Notes: generated from the sequence alone by a model not told the origin. DNA of 8,034 nucleotides from Candidatus Pacearchaeota archaeon (GCA_002690445.1 NZER01000248.1:1-8034), one strand, 5' to 3'. Counted from the first letter of the stretch, positions 1 through 7,914 are shown. A program made the numbers and translations.

Positions 1-1
1 C

Positions 2-1000
2 GCATATTCTAATGGAATGATAGCTGGAACTGGTGTAAATGATTTACAAGATCCTGTAAGAGACCTCAGCACGAAGGAGGTAGTCCCGGTAAACGGTAAG
101 ACAAATGTTCCTTTTAGTTTTCGAGAAGATGATGCAGTATACTTAACTTATCCGAAGAAAAGGCAAGGTTTTATTGGAAATACTGATTCAACGAGTGTAG
201 ATGCAAATGCGTTGAATGTAGCAGTAAGGGATTTTGCACGTGCTGATAATCGGGCCGTAGACGAGGCCGAAGTCACCGAGCATACGGATCGGCAATATTT
301 TCCATTTGCTTTTTCTACTGTAAATAAAAAAGATCAACGAGTTCAAATTTGTACTTTACAGGCTACTATACAAAGTTTAAGTGAATCTTTCAATCCGACC
401 TGGCAATCTAAACATTTTTTTGGCCGTAGTGAGCAAGTTCATACTTATACATTTACAGACAGAACTATTGATCTTACTTTTGTAATTTTTGCTGATTCAA
501 TGCGACAATTACAAAATGTTTATGAGAGAGTTTTATGGTTAGCTCAACAATGCTATCCGGATTATAGTAGTAATGATAGAATAGGAGGCGGCCCTATTAT
601 TGCCATGAGAGTTGGTGATTTATTTGAATATAAAGCTGGGTTTATAAGAAGTTTATCTTATGATTGGAATTATTTAGGTGGCGCTGGCGGCAAATGGGAA
701 CTCACAAAAGGAAAACGTATGCCTCAGGCATGTAGTGTTTCTATGTCTTATCAAATTATACATGAAAGAGTCCCAGATAGAGATTATAATTTTTATGGTG
801 GACCAGCTGGAGGCGTTAATGCGGGCATGAAAGAATATAGACAGATAAATTATGGTATGGCAAATGCCGAAATCGCCGAAGGTACTGACGAGGCCGACTT
901 TGACACAGGGACTAACAGGCTTATTTCATCTAATATACCGGCCAATAGCCCGGATGAGGAATGGGATTATCTTGCCACTGTTGAAACCAACAATTCTTAA
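2..1000 (+). CDS. Tail-tube/baseplate-junction-like structural protein, 5' partial
   Basis: Probable tail or baseplate protein with a tube-like fold, perhaps the cap or initiator that joins the tail tube to the baseplate (the role of T4 gp48 and gp54). The first ATG is at 17, but the frame is open to the left edge (codons from base 2 read AYSNG) and no Shine-Dalgarno lies before base 17, so the true start is probably outside the window. Numbering from the ATG at 17, the core runs from about residue 95 to 268. It has a FFGRSEQVHTYTF segment (134-146), then an R-T-I-D-L-T-F strand, a helix ending in YERVLWLAQQCYPDY (169-183), an MRVGDLFEYKAGFI strand pair (197-210), and a WELTKGKRMPQ segment before the last strand. 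From memory, this order (GR motif, helix ending in YP, GDL strand, W-E, hydrophobic strand) is common in environmental myovirus tail proteins. The last 55 residues are acidic and look flexible. The family call is fair; the exact counterpart is inference. Confidence 0.65.
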   Translation, partial: AYSNGMIAGTGVNDLQDPVRDLSTKEVVPVNGKTNVPFSFREDDAVYLTYPKKRQGFIGNTDSTSVDANALNVAVRDFARADNRAVDEAEVTEHTDRQYFPFAFSTVNKKDQRVQICTLQATIQSLSESFNPTWQSKHFFGRSEQVHTYTFTDRTIDLTFVIFADSMRQLQNVYERVLWLAQQCYPDYSSNDRIGGGPIIAMRVGDLFEYKAGFIRSLSYDWNYLGGAGGKWELTKGKRMPQACSVSMSYQIIHERVPDRDYNFYGGPAGGVNAGMKEYRQINYGMANAEIAEGTDEADFDTGTNRLISSNIPANSPDEEWDYLATVETNNS

Positions 1001-1006
1001 TTTTCT

Positions 1007-1046
1007 AGGAGTGGGAGCAGAAGGCACCTAATCTGGTGCGATAATT
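1007..1046 (+). promoter_or_regulatory. Hairpin-spaced ribosome binding site of the gp53-like gene
   Basis: A purine-rich tract (AGGAG at 1007-1011, GGGAG at 1013-1017, AAGG at 1021-1024) lies upstream of the ATG at 1047. AGGAG is 35 bases from the start codon, too far for normal initiation. Between them GCACC (1024-1028) can pair with GGTGC (1035-1039) around a six-base loop, TAATCT. Folding removes 16 bases and leaves GATAATT (1040-1046) between stem and ATG, so AAG lies seven unpaired bases plus the stem from the start, and GGGAG about 13. T4 gene 25 is a known case where a hairpin brings a distant Shine-Dalgarno close to its start. The pairing is visible in the sequence; the function here is inference. 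Confidence 0.45.
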
Positions 1047-1367
1047 ATGGCTACATCAAGATATGATAAACTTACTAAAGTTAGAAATGATCCTACAGAT
1101 TATTATAGATTAGAAACTTTTCCTTCTATAACTGCAGAAGAACTTGCTAATATACCCCATAGCGTTATTACTTGGAAAGAAACAAATAGAATGGACGCTC
1201 TTGCTTCTGATATCTTAGGAGACGCTCGATATTGGTGGATTATTTGTTTAATGAATGATTTAGTAAATCCCTTTTCATATGATTTATTACCTGGCACTTT
1301 ATTGAAAATACCAAATGATGTAAATACTATTTTTTCACTAATACAACGAAAACAAGTTGGTAAGTAA
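1047..1367 (+). CDS. 53: gp53-like baseplate wedge subunit
   Basis: Predicted small baseplate wedge protein of 106 residues, shorter than T4 gp53 (about 196). The diagnostic part is residues 47-90: N-R-M-D-A-L-A, then G-D-A-R-Y-W-W-I-I (58-66), M-N-D-L-V-N-P-F (69-76), and L-P-G-T-L-L-K-I-P (81-89). This is the LysM-like pattern of gp53 homologues (a D/T-x-L start, Y/W-W-x-I, an Asn, a P, and G-x-x-L-x-I-P). The N-terminal 45 residues include Y-Y-R-L-E-T-F, which may be the wedge-binding strand. In T4, gp53 helps join wedges into the six-fold baseplate late in assembly; a similar role is inferred. It lies between a tube-like protein and a giant hub-like protein, and its stop codon overlaps the next start by one base. 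ATG 1047 is the only reasonable start, because the frame is closed by a TAA at 1029. No close Shine-Dalgarno exists unless the upstream hairpin folds. An antisense frame over the same bases has no support. Confidence 0.75.
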   Translation: MATSRYDKLTKVRNDPTDYYRLETFPSITAEELANIPHSVITWKETNRMDALASDILGDARYWWIICLMNDLVNPFSYDLLPGTLLKIPNDVNTIFSLIQRKQVGK

Positions 1368-1369
1368 TG
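1365..1369 (+). promoter_or_regulatory. TAATG stop-start overlap
   Basis: The TAA stop of the gp53-like gene (1365-1367) shares its last A with the ATG of the giant gene (1367-1369). Only a weak purine run (GGTAAG, 1359-1364) precedes the ATG, so most ribosomes probably reach the giant gene by termination and re-initiation. That would tie the two protein yields together. The overlap is seen directly; the coupling is inferred. Confidence 0.6.
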
Positions 1370-4300
1370 GCACAATATACTGATGCTAGACAAACAAAAG
1401 GCTTTGCTGGTCTTTTAGGAAATGAAAACCCACTTGCTGATGTTATAAAGGGCTGGTTGATTAGAAATTCGGGGATAAATTCTGACGCTTTAAACAGTTT
1501 CGTGCCTTTTGTTCAATTGATAGGGTTATATAATGTTGAAGAAATTGCTAGATTAACCCAGACATCTTTTGAAGTTGGTGAAAGAAGAGCAGTTTATGTA
1601 GATGACGGTTTTAATGAAATAGACACGCTAGAAACTATAGAAGCCCGCGTTGATAATACTCAAGGGAGAGATACTGAAAAAATACGGCAGTTTGAAGAAA
1701 AAATAGAAAGTAAATATATATGGTTGAATATTAATGGGTATAGTCAAAGTGCAGATGGCAGCGGTGGGCTTATACCAGGGATTGTTTTAGCTACAAATCA
1801 GTCGCAGGTAGGCGACTTGGTTTATGAAAATTATGTTAGTTCTGGGTTACCAAAAGATTCCGGTGGGGTTGGAATTACAGATTTTCAAATGGAAACTGGC
1901 ACTAAGGAATTTGGAAATCGGCGTTATAAAATTAGAATAACCGTAACTGATCCTCAAATTTTAAATGATCAACCTGAATATCTTAAATTATCTAACTTAC
2001 AATCTACATTTTTGTTAATTTATGGGTGGAGTAACCCTAATGCAATTGATGAATGGGAAGAAGATTCGCCACCTTCAATCCATTCAGTCACTGCCGACTA
2101 TCCTAATGGTAGAATGGATGTTGATGTGACCCAAGAAGGTACTGGGGGAGCTTGGTCAGCTGCTGTTGTACATACTACCTTGTATGATTTTGCATTTAAT
2201 GAAATAGGCCAGCTAGAGGCGTCTTTTACTTTTATGCCGAAGGTTATAAGTTTTTTATCTACTTATAGAGTGCCTGTTGTTGGTGATAATATGAAACTGT
2301 TTTTAGGAACTGGAGAACAAACCGATCCTATTGACATAGATACGGCTACACAACAAACTGGATTATTTGCAGGATATGCAAGGGGTTTTGGCGCAGTTGC
2401 TGGTGAACTTGGAAGAAATATAGCTGATGTTATTTATGAAGAACAATTACGATATCAAGGAAAAAACGAGGCAATATCTGGTTTATTTGATAATTTAGAT
2501 GTAAATTTTAATGTTTCAGATGTTTTAAGAAATTTTTCAGAAAAAATAGATGAGTGGGGCGAAGGATTATATACTGGTGCTTTATTTGAGGAACAAAAAG
2601 TACAAGAAAGTAGGTATAGATTTCCTTATGCTGGTCCTGGAATTAGAAATTATGTTGAAACTAAAAAAACAATAGCTAATCCAGATGATATTAACACGAC
2701 TATAGAAACAACGCAACTAAATAGTAAAATAGTATATTATTATTTAGGTTGGGTATTAGAAGCTATGCGTTTTAGTTTGTGGGATTTAAACAAAAATAGG
2801 GTGTTAAATAGCCAAAATCCATTTGATGTAAGATTTAAATATGCAACGATTCCTGAACATTCTTATTTTAATTTAGCCTTTCAAGATACTTTAAGAGCTG
2901 GAACACCTTTATCTTTGGAGGAGGTTATACAAGAAGCTCTTAAAAATTTTAAAAAACTTTATTGCCCTTATAAAAGGTTATGGGATCCTATAACACAAGA
3001 ACTCAACCTGACGTCAGATGTTTCAGTCAATCTTCTTGGACAAAGCGTGAACTGGGAAGAAGCGCATATCCGGAGCCCGGGGAAGATCGAGGTGAGGCCG
3101 TATTTTGCACAGGAAGTTCTGGACGATACTTTTTTTAATAAGGAATCGCATGGTGGACCTGCCAACACCCCAGGATATCAAATTATAGGGAATATTGATG
3201 AACTTGGCGATATTACAATAAGTGGAAACAAATATTCGCGTCAGCAATGGGAGGATTTAACGGATAAAGAAAAATTGGCTATGATTCCCGATCATAGAGA
3301 CGGCGGAATCCCGGAGCTGGAGGTCGTCCCCGTGGCCATAGAGGGAAACCAGGAATCGCAAGACAGGTGGTACGCAGCGATCAGCAGGAATACGGCTGCG
3401 AGAACTGCTGCAGCGAGAACTTACTGGGCAGATTATAGAAAATCATTAGTAGAAGATAATTCTGATCCAAACAATCCAGGAGTAGTTCGCATTATGCATC
3501 CTGATTTTGAAGGCCAGTTGCTTTATAGATATAAGTGGCTTGGTGATATGTACATTGATTTCGACAGGCCTCCAGGATCCTGGCGCCACAGTGATATCGG
3601 CCTCTATACTCAGCACCAGTATGGACACGCGAATTCCCAAGAGCGGGCCAGTGGAGGAGATGGCCCCGACGGTTTTTTGTTTTCTAAAATAAAAAATTTC
3701 TATTTTGGTGAAATTGTTGATGGGAATACCGCAAGAACAGTAAACACCCCGGGGAGGGATCTAAAAACAAAGATGACCTGGGGCGTCATCGCATGCCCTG
3801 CAATTTCAGCAAGATATTTTTCACCAGCAAAATATGAATACGCTCAACAAAGGTGGTATAATAAACATATACGTTTTCTTCATTCTCATTTTGAAACGAT
3901 AATAAGAAATAGATTAACTAATGTTTTTAGGGGTGGTGAAACTGCTGATAGTATTTTTCGTGAACCAGTTGATTTATTCTGGTTAACAGGCGTAAAATAT
4001 GATAATCCTGACACGCAAGATGGCAATTTTATGTTACCACCTAAAGGCAATGGCAATGACGAGGACGAAGACGGGCCCCCTATCGGGTTTGGTGCCCCCA
4101 CGGGATCGATAGAACAGTACCGGGTGAAAGGGTCCATTAATCAGTATACCCATGAGGAGCTAATTAGAAAAGATATAATAAACCGAATTATTGCTAGGCC
4201 AGGTTCTTTAACTGAAGCAGAGGTAACCGGACAGATAGAGCATGCTATTGTTGAAAGAGATCGTTATAATAGGGTTTTGAATGGCACCGGCGAGAATATT

Positions 4301-7300
4301 CTTGATGATAGGGGATATATTAGTGTCTTGCAGGCTTTGTCTTCAATGGATAATAATTTAAATAATCACAGCATAGGTAATATAGGTCGGATCGAAGATA
4401 ATTTAGCAACTATAATAAAAACTTATGAAGGGTTAAATGGTGTAAAGGCTTTTTGGAATACCCGGATAGATAAAATTTTAGTAGATCTTTATAATAATGA
4501 TTTAATTAGTTTAGATTCTTTTACTGTTGATAACGGATCGTCAAAAACCAATGCAAGTGAAAATAGTGTAAATATGCAGATTGAGGAAAGCTTTCGCGAC
4601 AAGATAGAGAATAAGTATAAACTAGAACGTTTTATTATTGGAGGTACTAGTGAAAGAACATATGGAAATCTGGTGCAGTCTATAGTTGGATATGAAGTGG
4701 TATGGTTTGATCTCAATGATTATCCGGTTGTTAATCCGTTTAATGGTGGTGGTGATGTGCCTACTTATTTTTCTCCAGTTCCGGCTGCTGCACTTAATGG
4801 TAAAACTGCAAGACAATTATTTGGAGAAACTACTGGAAAATTTGCACGATGGTATCCACGCTATAAAAGATGTGTAGCGGCACAATGGCAAGATCCACTA
4901 ACTAATAAATTAATTTCAGATAACGTTGAGAATATAGGGGAAATAAAATTTGAATTTGATAATCCAGGAATAGATTATATTTTCATGAATTATGTTGATG
5001 AAGGTTCGCGTAATGAATTTGTAAATGGTCATAAAATGTATGAGGCTGCGCTTGAAGGTGATCAAGCTGCTCGTCCGATGGAACAAGGTTATAGGTCTTA
5101 TTTGTATTATATAAGAAAAAGGCGTGGATTAATTAAGGAATATTTAAAAAGAATGGAAGTCGTAGATAAAAATATTATTGTTCCAGAGGGCAGATATGAC
5201 CTGGCTGTTGCGAACGTTGATACATTAGAAAACCAAAAACAGCAAATTGTTGATTTCAATATATTTTTAAGTGATCCGACGACATTTAATGATAAGAAAC
5301 AATTCTCACCTTTTGCACCAAGAAATATTAACGATCGCGATATTACATTGCCTATAGGTGGTGGTCGTTTCTTAACATTAGAAGGATTAGTAGCACAATA
5401 TTGGTCATTGCGTTTTGATAAAAGAACAGTTCAGGGAGCTGCAGATATTACTAATTATTGGCCCAACAAAGATGGTACCTCGTTTGGCATCTTGCCTGGC
5501 AGAAGTGAATATGGTTGGGACACACGAAACGTCCAGGAAGAGGACGAAATATCCACGGAATATAACCTTATGCCTGCTAATTTTACAGGCGTTAAAGAAC
5601 CTTATAAAATTTTAGATGTAGATGCATTGGCTGTAAGAGATAATTATTTGTGGAATGAAAATAGATATGATGTAAGAGGCGTGCGAGGAGAAGATAACGG
5701 TCAGGATACTTGGCAACCAAATGCTTTATTATGGGGCCCTCCGGAAGGAGAAGCCGAAGGTGAATTTTCTCCTTCAAATATGTTTTATTCTCCTTTGCAA
5801 AATGGCCGGGATTATGGTAGCATAGACACGCCAGAATTAAGAGTAGAGCATTTAGTTCGCAGCGGATTTGTAGATACAGAACTTATTAAAGACATAGCGC
5901 TTGATACATATGGGTGGGATAGTGTTGGGTTTGCGGATGATGATGATGTAGAGATTAAAATAGTAGGCCGTTGGCCAATGATAAAAAATTACCACCTCAT
6001 CACGCGTAACGAGGTCGAATTTCAATCGCGGAGAACTAGTCTTTGGAACGGCGGCGGTGCATATGGGAGTTATACTGGACCCATGTATTTAGTTGACGAT
6101 GATTTAGATTTTGTTGGGCAAATGAAAGACTTCAAAGACCTGGATCAATTTGACAACGCTGGATTTTGGGAAGGCTGGCATGCTGAGGACTGGGTGAAGC
6201 TGTGGTACGGCTATGTCTTCGGCTCGAGAGGGCCTACTACGACTGGCCGGTTTGCGGCATGGCCAGACGGATACCTAAAAATATACCCTAATAGCACTGA
6301 GGAGGCCCGACTCGATAAAGATTATCATTTACCTAATCTTGATGTCGAAGCCATACGCCGGATTAGCAAAGATAGCAGATCGGCCCCGAAACAGGGCGAC
6401 GCCGAGTGGAGTAATTTCTTTAAGGGCGGCAGTCGGCCCTCTACTAATAATAATTATCCTTATGGTATTCCGTACATAGCGCCTCTTAAGAATTTAGTAG
6501 CGGATTCAGAAGCTGACAGACCCGATCTTGGCCAATGGGCCGACTTTGGTTATCCAAATGGTGCTGAACAATACTACGCTAATTATCAAAATGTCCCGAA
6601 CACCGGTTTTATACCCGGCAAGGCCGGCAGCGCGCTGACCGTCGGCCCGGGTGTCTTCGACGACCCCCAGGCTCTTGGCATCTATAACCAGGAGAGTCAA
6701 CGCAACGAGGTAGGGATGAATGTCAATACTATTTTAAACGGCTTAGGCGATGAGTTTGAACGAGGGTTTTTTACTAGTGTCAAATGGGCTAACGAAAAAT
6801 TTGAAGGAGGACAGCCATTAAATAGTGGCCTAGAAAAATTTATTGTTACTGAACTCATGCAGCTTTTTCAGCAAGGCAGACGAATCGCTGTAAATGGTGA
6901 TAATCTTGTGTTGAATAACACAGTCAGCGATGTTACTTACGGAGATTTATTTGTAAGTGATGAAGGCCAGGACATGTTTACAACAACAATGGCAGATTTT
7001 AGTAGGCAAACTATAAAAAATGTAGCTGAAATACCTATAAAAAGAGAGGTAGTAGATAATCTTTTAAATAGAAGAAATGCTAATATGTCTTTACTTCAGT
7101 TTATGCAACAAATATTATCTCCATCATCTATAGCCCTGGCCGGTAACGTTCATATAGGTGTGAGAATGGATAGTAGTAATGTAATGGAATTAATTCCAGC
7201 GTCTATAAGTTACAAAGGCATAACTAATGATATGTTTGAAAATGCTCTTGAAGCTGATATTAATAATGATGAGAGCCTAAATACGTATTTAGTGTTTGAT

Positions 7301-7888
7301 TATAAAAAAAGAAACTCATTGATAGAAAATATTGATATGAGTTCTAAAATGGATCCAGCTGCATTTTTAACTTATCAAAACTCGTCAGATTTATTAAGAG
7401 GACGAGATTTCAATGTATTAAAGCTTCTGTCGTATGAAGGAGTTGCAGAAGATTTTAAAGAGTATTTAGAAAATACTCCAAAAGTTGGTAATAGTGGCGA
7501 GACTTATACGGGAATTATAAGTATAAGTGAAAATAATCGAGTAAGCGTTAATAAATCGCAATTTACTGAAATACCTAGTTCAATTATAGATGGCGCGGTA
7601 GCACAAAATCCAGAGCGCTGGGCTAGAATAATAGCTATAATGCAAGGTAATGATAATTTTACTACAGAGTTATTAGCTTTTTATATGCGCGGCGTAACTT
7701 TAACTATTCATGGCACAACTAACATACAACCTTTTAATTTAATAAATGTTACGGGAGTTATGCCTGATTTAGAAGGGATTTATATTGTTACCAATATTAC
7801 TGAAAAAGTTACTCCTACTACTTTTCAAACTATAATAGAGGGTAAATTATTAAAGAGAAAAAGGGTTAGCTCGGGCGACTTTATATAA
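1367..7888 (+). CDS. Giant baseplate/hub-like structural protein (2173 aa)
   Basis: Very large virion protein, probably part of the baseplate hub or wedge. The N-terminal domain (about 1-310) has FGNRRYKIRITVTDP (182-196), LLIYGWSNP (216-224), and MPKVISFL (290-297). The hydrophobic strand ending in G-W-S-N is typical of hub and pre-hub proteins in cyanophage-type myoviruses. A second conserved-looking block is IVYYYLGWVLEAMR (455-468). The C-terminal domain (about 1890-2173) has VDNLLNRRNANMSLLQFMQQIL (from 1896), FDYKKRNSLIENIDMSSKMDP (1977-1997), LSYEGVA, and FYMRGVTLTIHGTTNIQPFN (2105-2124). It ends in a G-V-M-P-D-L-E-G-I-Y segment with T-F-Q-T-I-I-E-G. This recalls hub proteins whose last strands bind the spike or tube. 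Residues 530-1890 match nothing I can name: they are rich in Tyr, Trp, Asn and Asp, with an acidic linker (DEDED, 898-902). I found only three Cys and no signal peptide or membrane segment. T4 gp27 has 391 residues, so this is over five times larger. The frame is intact, with no intein motifs seen. 'Large structural protein' is secure; 'hub' is inferred. Confidence 0.7.
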   Translation: MAQYTDARQTKGFAGLLGNENPLADVIKGWLIRNSGINSDALNSFVPFVQLIGLYNVEEIARLTQTSFEVGERRAVYVDDGFNEIDTLETIEARVDNTQGRDTEKIRQFEEKIESKYIWLNINGYSQSADGSGGLIPGIVLATNQSQVGDLVYENYVSSGLPKDSGGVGITDFQMETGTKEFGNRRYKIRITVTDPQILNDQPEYLKLSNLQSTFLLIYGWSNPNAIDEWEEDSPPSIHSVTADYPNGRMDVDVTQEGTGGAWSAAVVHTTLYDFAFNEIGQLEASFTFMPKVISFLSTYRVPVVGDNMKLFLGTGEQTDPIDIDTATQQTGLFAGYARGFGAVAGELGRNIADVIYEEQLRYQGKNEAISGLFDNLDVNFNVSDVLRNFSEKIDEWGEGLYTGALFEEQKVQESRYRFPYAGPGIRNYVETKKTIANPDDINTTIETTQLNSKIVYYYLGWVLEAMRFSLWDLNKNRVLNSQNPFDVRFKYATIPEHSYFNLAFQDTLRAGTPLSLEEVIQEALKNFKKLYCPYKRLWDPITQELNLTSDVSVNLLGQSVNWEEAHIRSPGKIEVRPYFAQEVLDDTFFNKESHGGPANTPGYQIIGNIDELGDITISGNKYSRQQWEDLTDKEKLAMIPDHRDGGIPELEVVPVAIEGNQESQDRWYAAISRNTAARTAAARTYWADYRKSLVEDNSDPNNPGVVRIMHPDFEGQLLYRYKWLGDMYIDFDRPPGSWRHSDIGLYTQHQYGHANSQERASGGDGPDGFLFSKIKNFYFGEIVDGNTARTVNTPGRDLKTKMTWGVIACPAISARYFSPAKYEYAQQRWYNKHIRFLHSHFETIIRNRLTNVFRGGETADSIFREPVDLFWLTGVKYDNPDTQDGNFMLPPKGNGNDEDEDGPPIGFGAPTGSIEQYRVKGSINQYTHEELIRKDIINRIIARPGSLTEAEVTGQIEHAIVERDRYNRVLNGTGENILDDRGYISVLQALSSMDNNLNNHSIGNIGRIEDNLATIIKTYEGLNGVKAFWNTRIDKILVDLYNNDLISLDSFTVDNGSSKTNASENSVNMQIEESFRDKIENKYKLERFIIGGTSERTYGNLVQSIVGYEVVWFDLNDYPVVNPFNGGGDVPTYFSPVPAAALNGKTARQLFGETTGKFARWYPRYKRCVAAQWQDPLTNKLISDNVENIGEIKFEFDNPGIDYIFMNYVDEGSRNEFVNGHKMYEAALEGDQAARPMEQGYRSYLYYIRKRRGLIKEYLKRMEVVDKNIIVPEGRYDLAVANVDTLENQKQQIVDFNIFLSDPTTFNDKKQFSPFAPRNINDRDITLPIGGGRFLTLEGLVAQYWSLRFDKRTVQGAADITNYWPNKDGTSFGILPGRSEYGWDTRNVQEEDEISTEYNLMPANFTGVKEPYKILDVDALAVRDNYLWNENRYDVRGVRGEDNGQDTWQPNALLWGPPEGEAEGEFSPSNMFYSPLQNGRDYGSIDTPELRVEHLVRSGFVDTELIKDIALDTYGWDSVGFADDDDVEIKIVGRWPMIKNYHLITRNEVEFQSRRTSLWNGGGAYGSYTGPMYLVDDDLDFVGQMKDFKDLDQFDNAGFWEGWHAEDWVKLWYGYVFGSRGPTTTGRFAAWPDGYLKIYPNSTEEARLDKDYHLPNLDVEAIRRISKDSRSAPKQGDAEWSNFFKGGSRPSTNNNYPYGIPYIAPLKNLVADSEADRPDLGQWADFGYPNGAEQYYANYQNVPNTGFIPGKAGSALTVGPGVFDDPQALGIYNQESQRNEVGMNVNTILNGLGDEFERGFFTSVKWANEKFEGGQPLNSGLEKFIVTELMQLFQQGRRIAVNGDNLVLNNTVSDVTYGDLFVSDEGQDMFTTTMADFSRQTIKNVAEIPIKREVVDNLLNRRNANMSLLQFMQQILSPSSIALAGNVHIGVRMDSSNVMELIPASISYKGITNDMFENALEADINNDESLNTYLVFDYKKRNSLIENIDMSSKMDPAAFLTYQNSSDLLRGRDFNVLKLLSYEGVAEDFKEYLENTPKVGNSGETYTGIISISENNRVSVNKSQFTEIPSSIIDGAVAQNPERWARIIAIMQGNDNFTTELLAFYMRGVTLTIHGTTNIQPFNLINVTGVMPDLEGIYIVTNITEKVTPTTFQTIIEGKLLKRKRVSSGDFI

Positions 7889-7893
7889 TCTTA

Positions 7894-7911
7894 ATAGTTT
7901 ATTAAAACTAT
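7894..7911 (+). repeat. Small inverted repeat after the giant gene
   Basis: ATAGTTT (7894-7900) and AAACTAT (7905-7911) form a perfect seven-pair stem with an ATTA loop, six bases after the stop of the giant gene. The stem has one G-C pair and no T-run follows, so it is a poor match to an intrinsic terminator. It may slow or protect the 3' end of the upstream message, or it may be chance in AT-rich sequence. Confidence 0.3.
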
Positions 7912-7914
7912 AAT
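7909..7914 (+). promoter_or_regulatory. Possible -10 box before the sigma-like gene
   Basis: TATAAT matches the bacterial -10 consensus exactly and is close to the T4 late promoter core TATAAATA. It lies 23 bases before the ATG at 7938, leaving room for a start site near 7921 and a short leader. No -35 element is seen at the usual 17-base spacing (7886-7891 reads TAATCT). That would fit a late, gp55-type promoter, which needs only the -10 region, but such boxes also occur by chance in AT-rich DNA. Confidence 0.35.

Noticed and set aside
75..82. Perfect AAGGAGGT Shine-Dalgarno-like word inside the first gene
   Set aside because: No ATG, GTG or TTG follows at a usable distance in any useful frame, so it probably reflects a Lys-Glu-Val coding stretch.
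1103..1393. A 96-codon antisense frame opposite the gp53-like gene
   Set aside because: It overlaps a well-supported gene throughout, has no good ribosome site, and its protein resembles no family; an open antisense frame is expected here.
2916..2926. GGAGGAGGT inside the giant gene as a possible internal start
   Set aside because: No start codon follows within the normal spacing; the word encodes Leu-Glu-Glu-Val.
2939..2960. TTTAAAAAAC as a slippery heptamer
   Set aside because: Codon phase is wrong (TTT AAA AAA CTT), and the gene continues in the same frame for another 4.9 kb.
6506..6700. 64-codon antisense frame over the most GC-rich patch
   Set aside because: Lack of antisense stops here follows from the GC-rich codons; there is no start context or recognisable product.
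7301..7312. Run of seven A followed by G as a programmed frameshift site
   Set aside because: The run is not in the phase needed for a -1 slip (codons read TAT AAA AAA AGA), and a -1 shift meets a stop within a few codons; the zero frame encodes conserved-looking sequence.
1367..7888. Intein or homing endonuclease in the giant gene
   Set aside because: No Cys/Ser start block, no H-N-Cys/Ser end block and no LAGLIDADG or HNH pattern seen; the only three Cys found are scattered.
6840..7888. Diversity-generating retroelement variable region at the end of the structural gene
   Set aside because: No cluster of AAC/AAT codons in a C-type-lectin-like context, and no template repeat or reverse transcriptase in the window.
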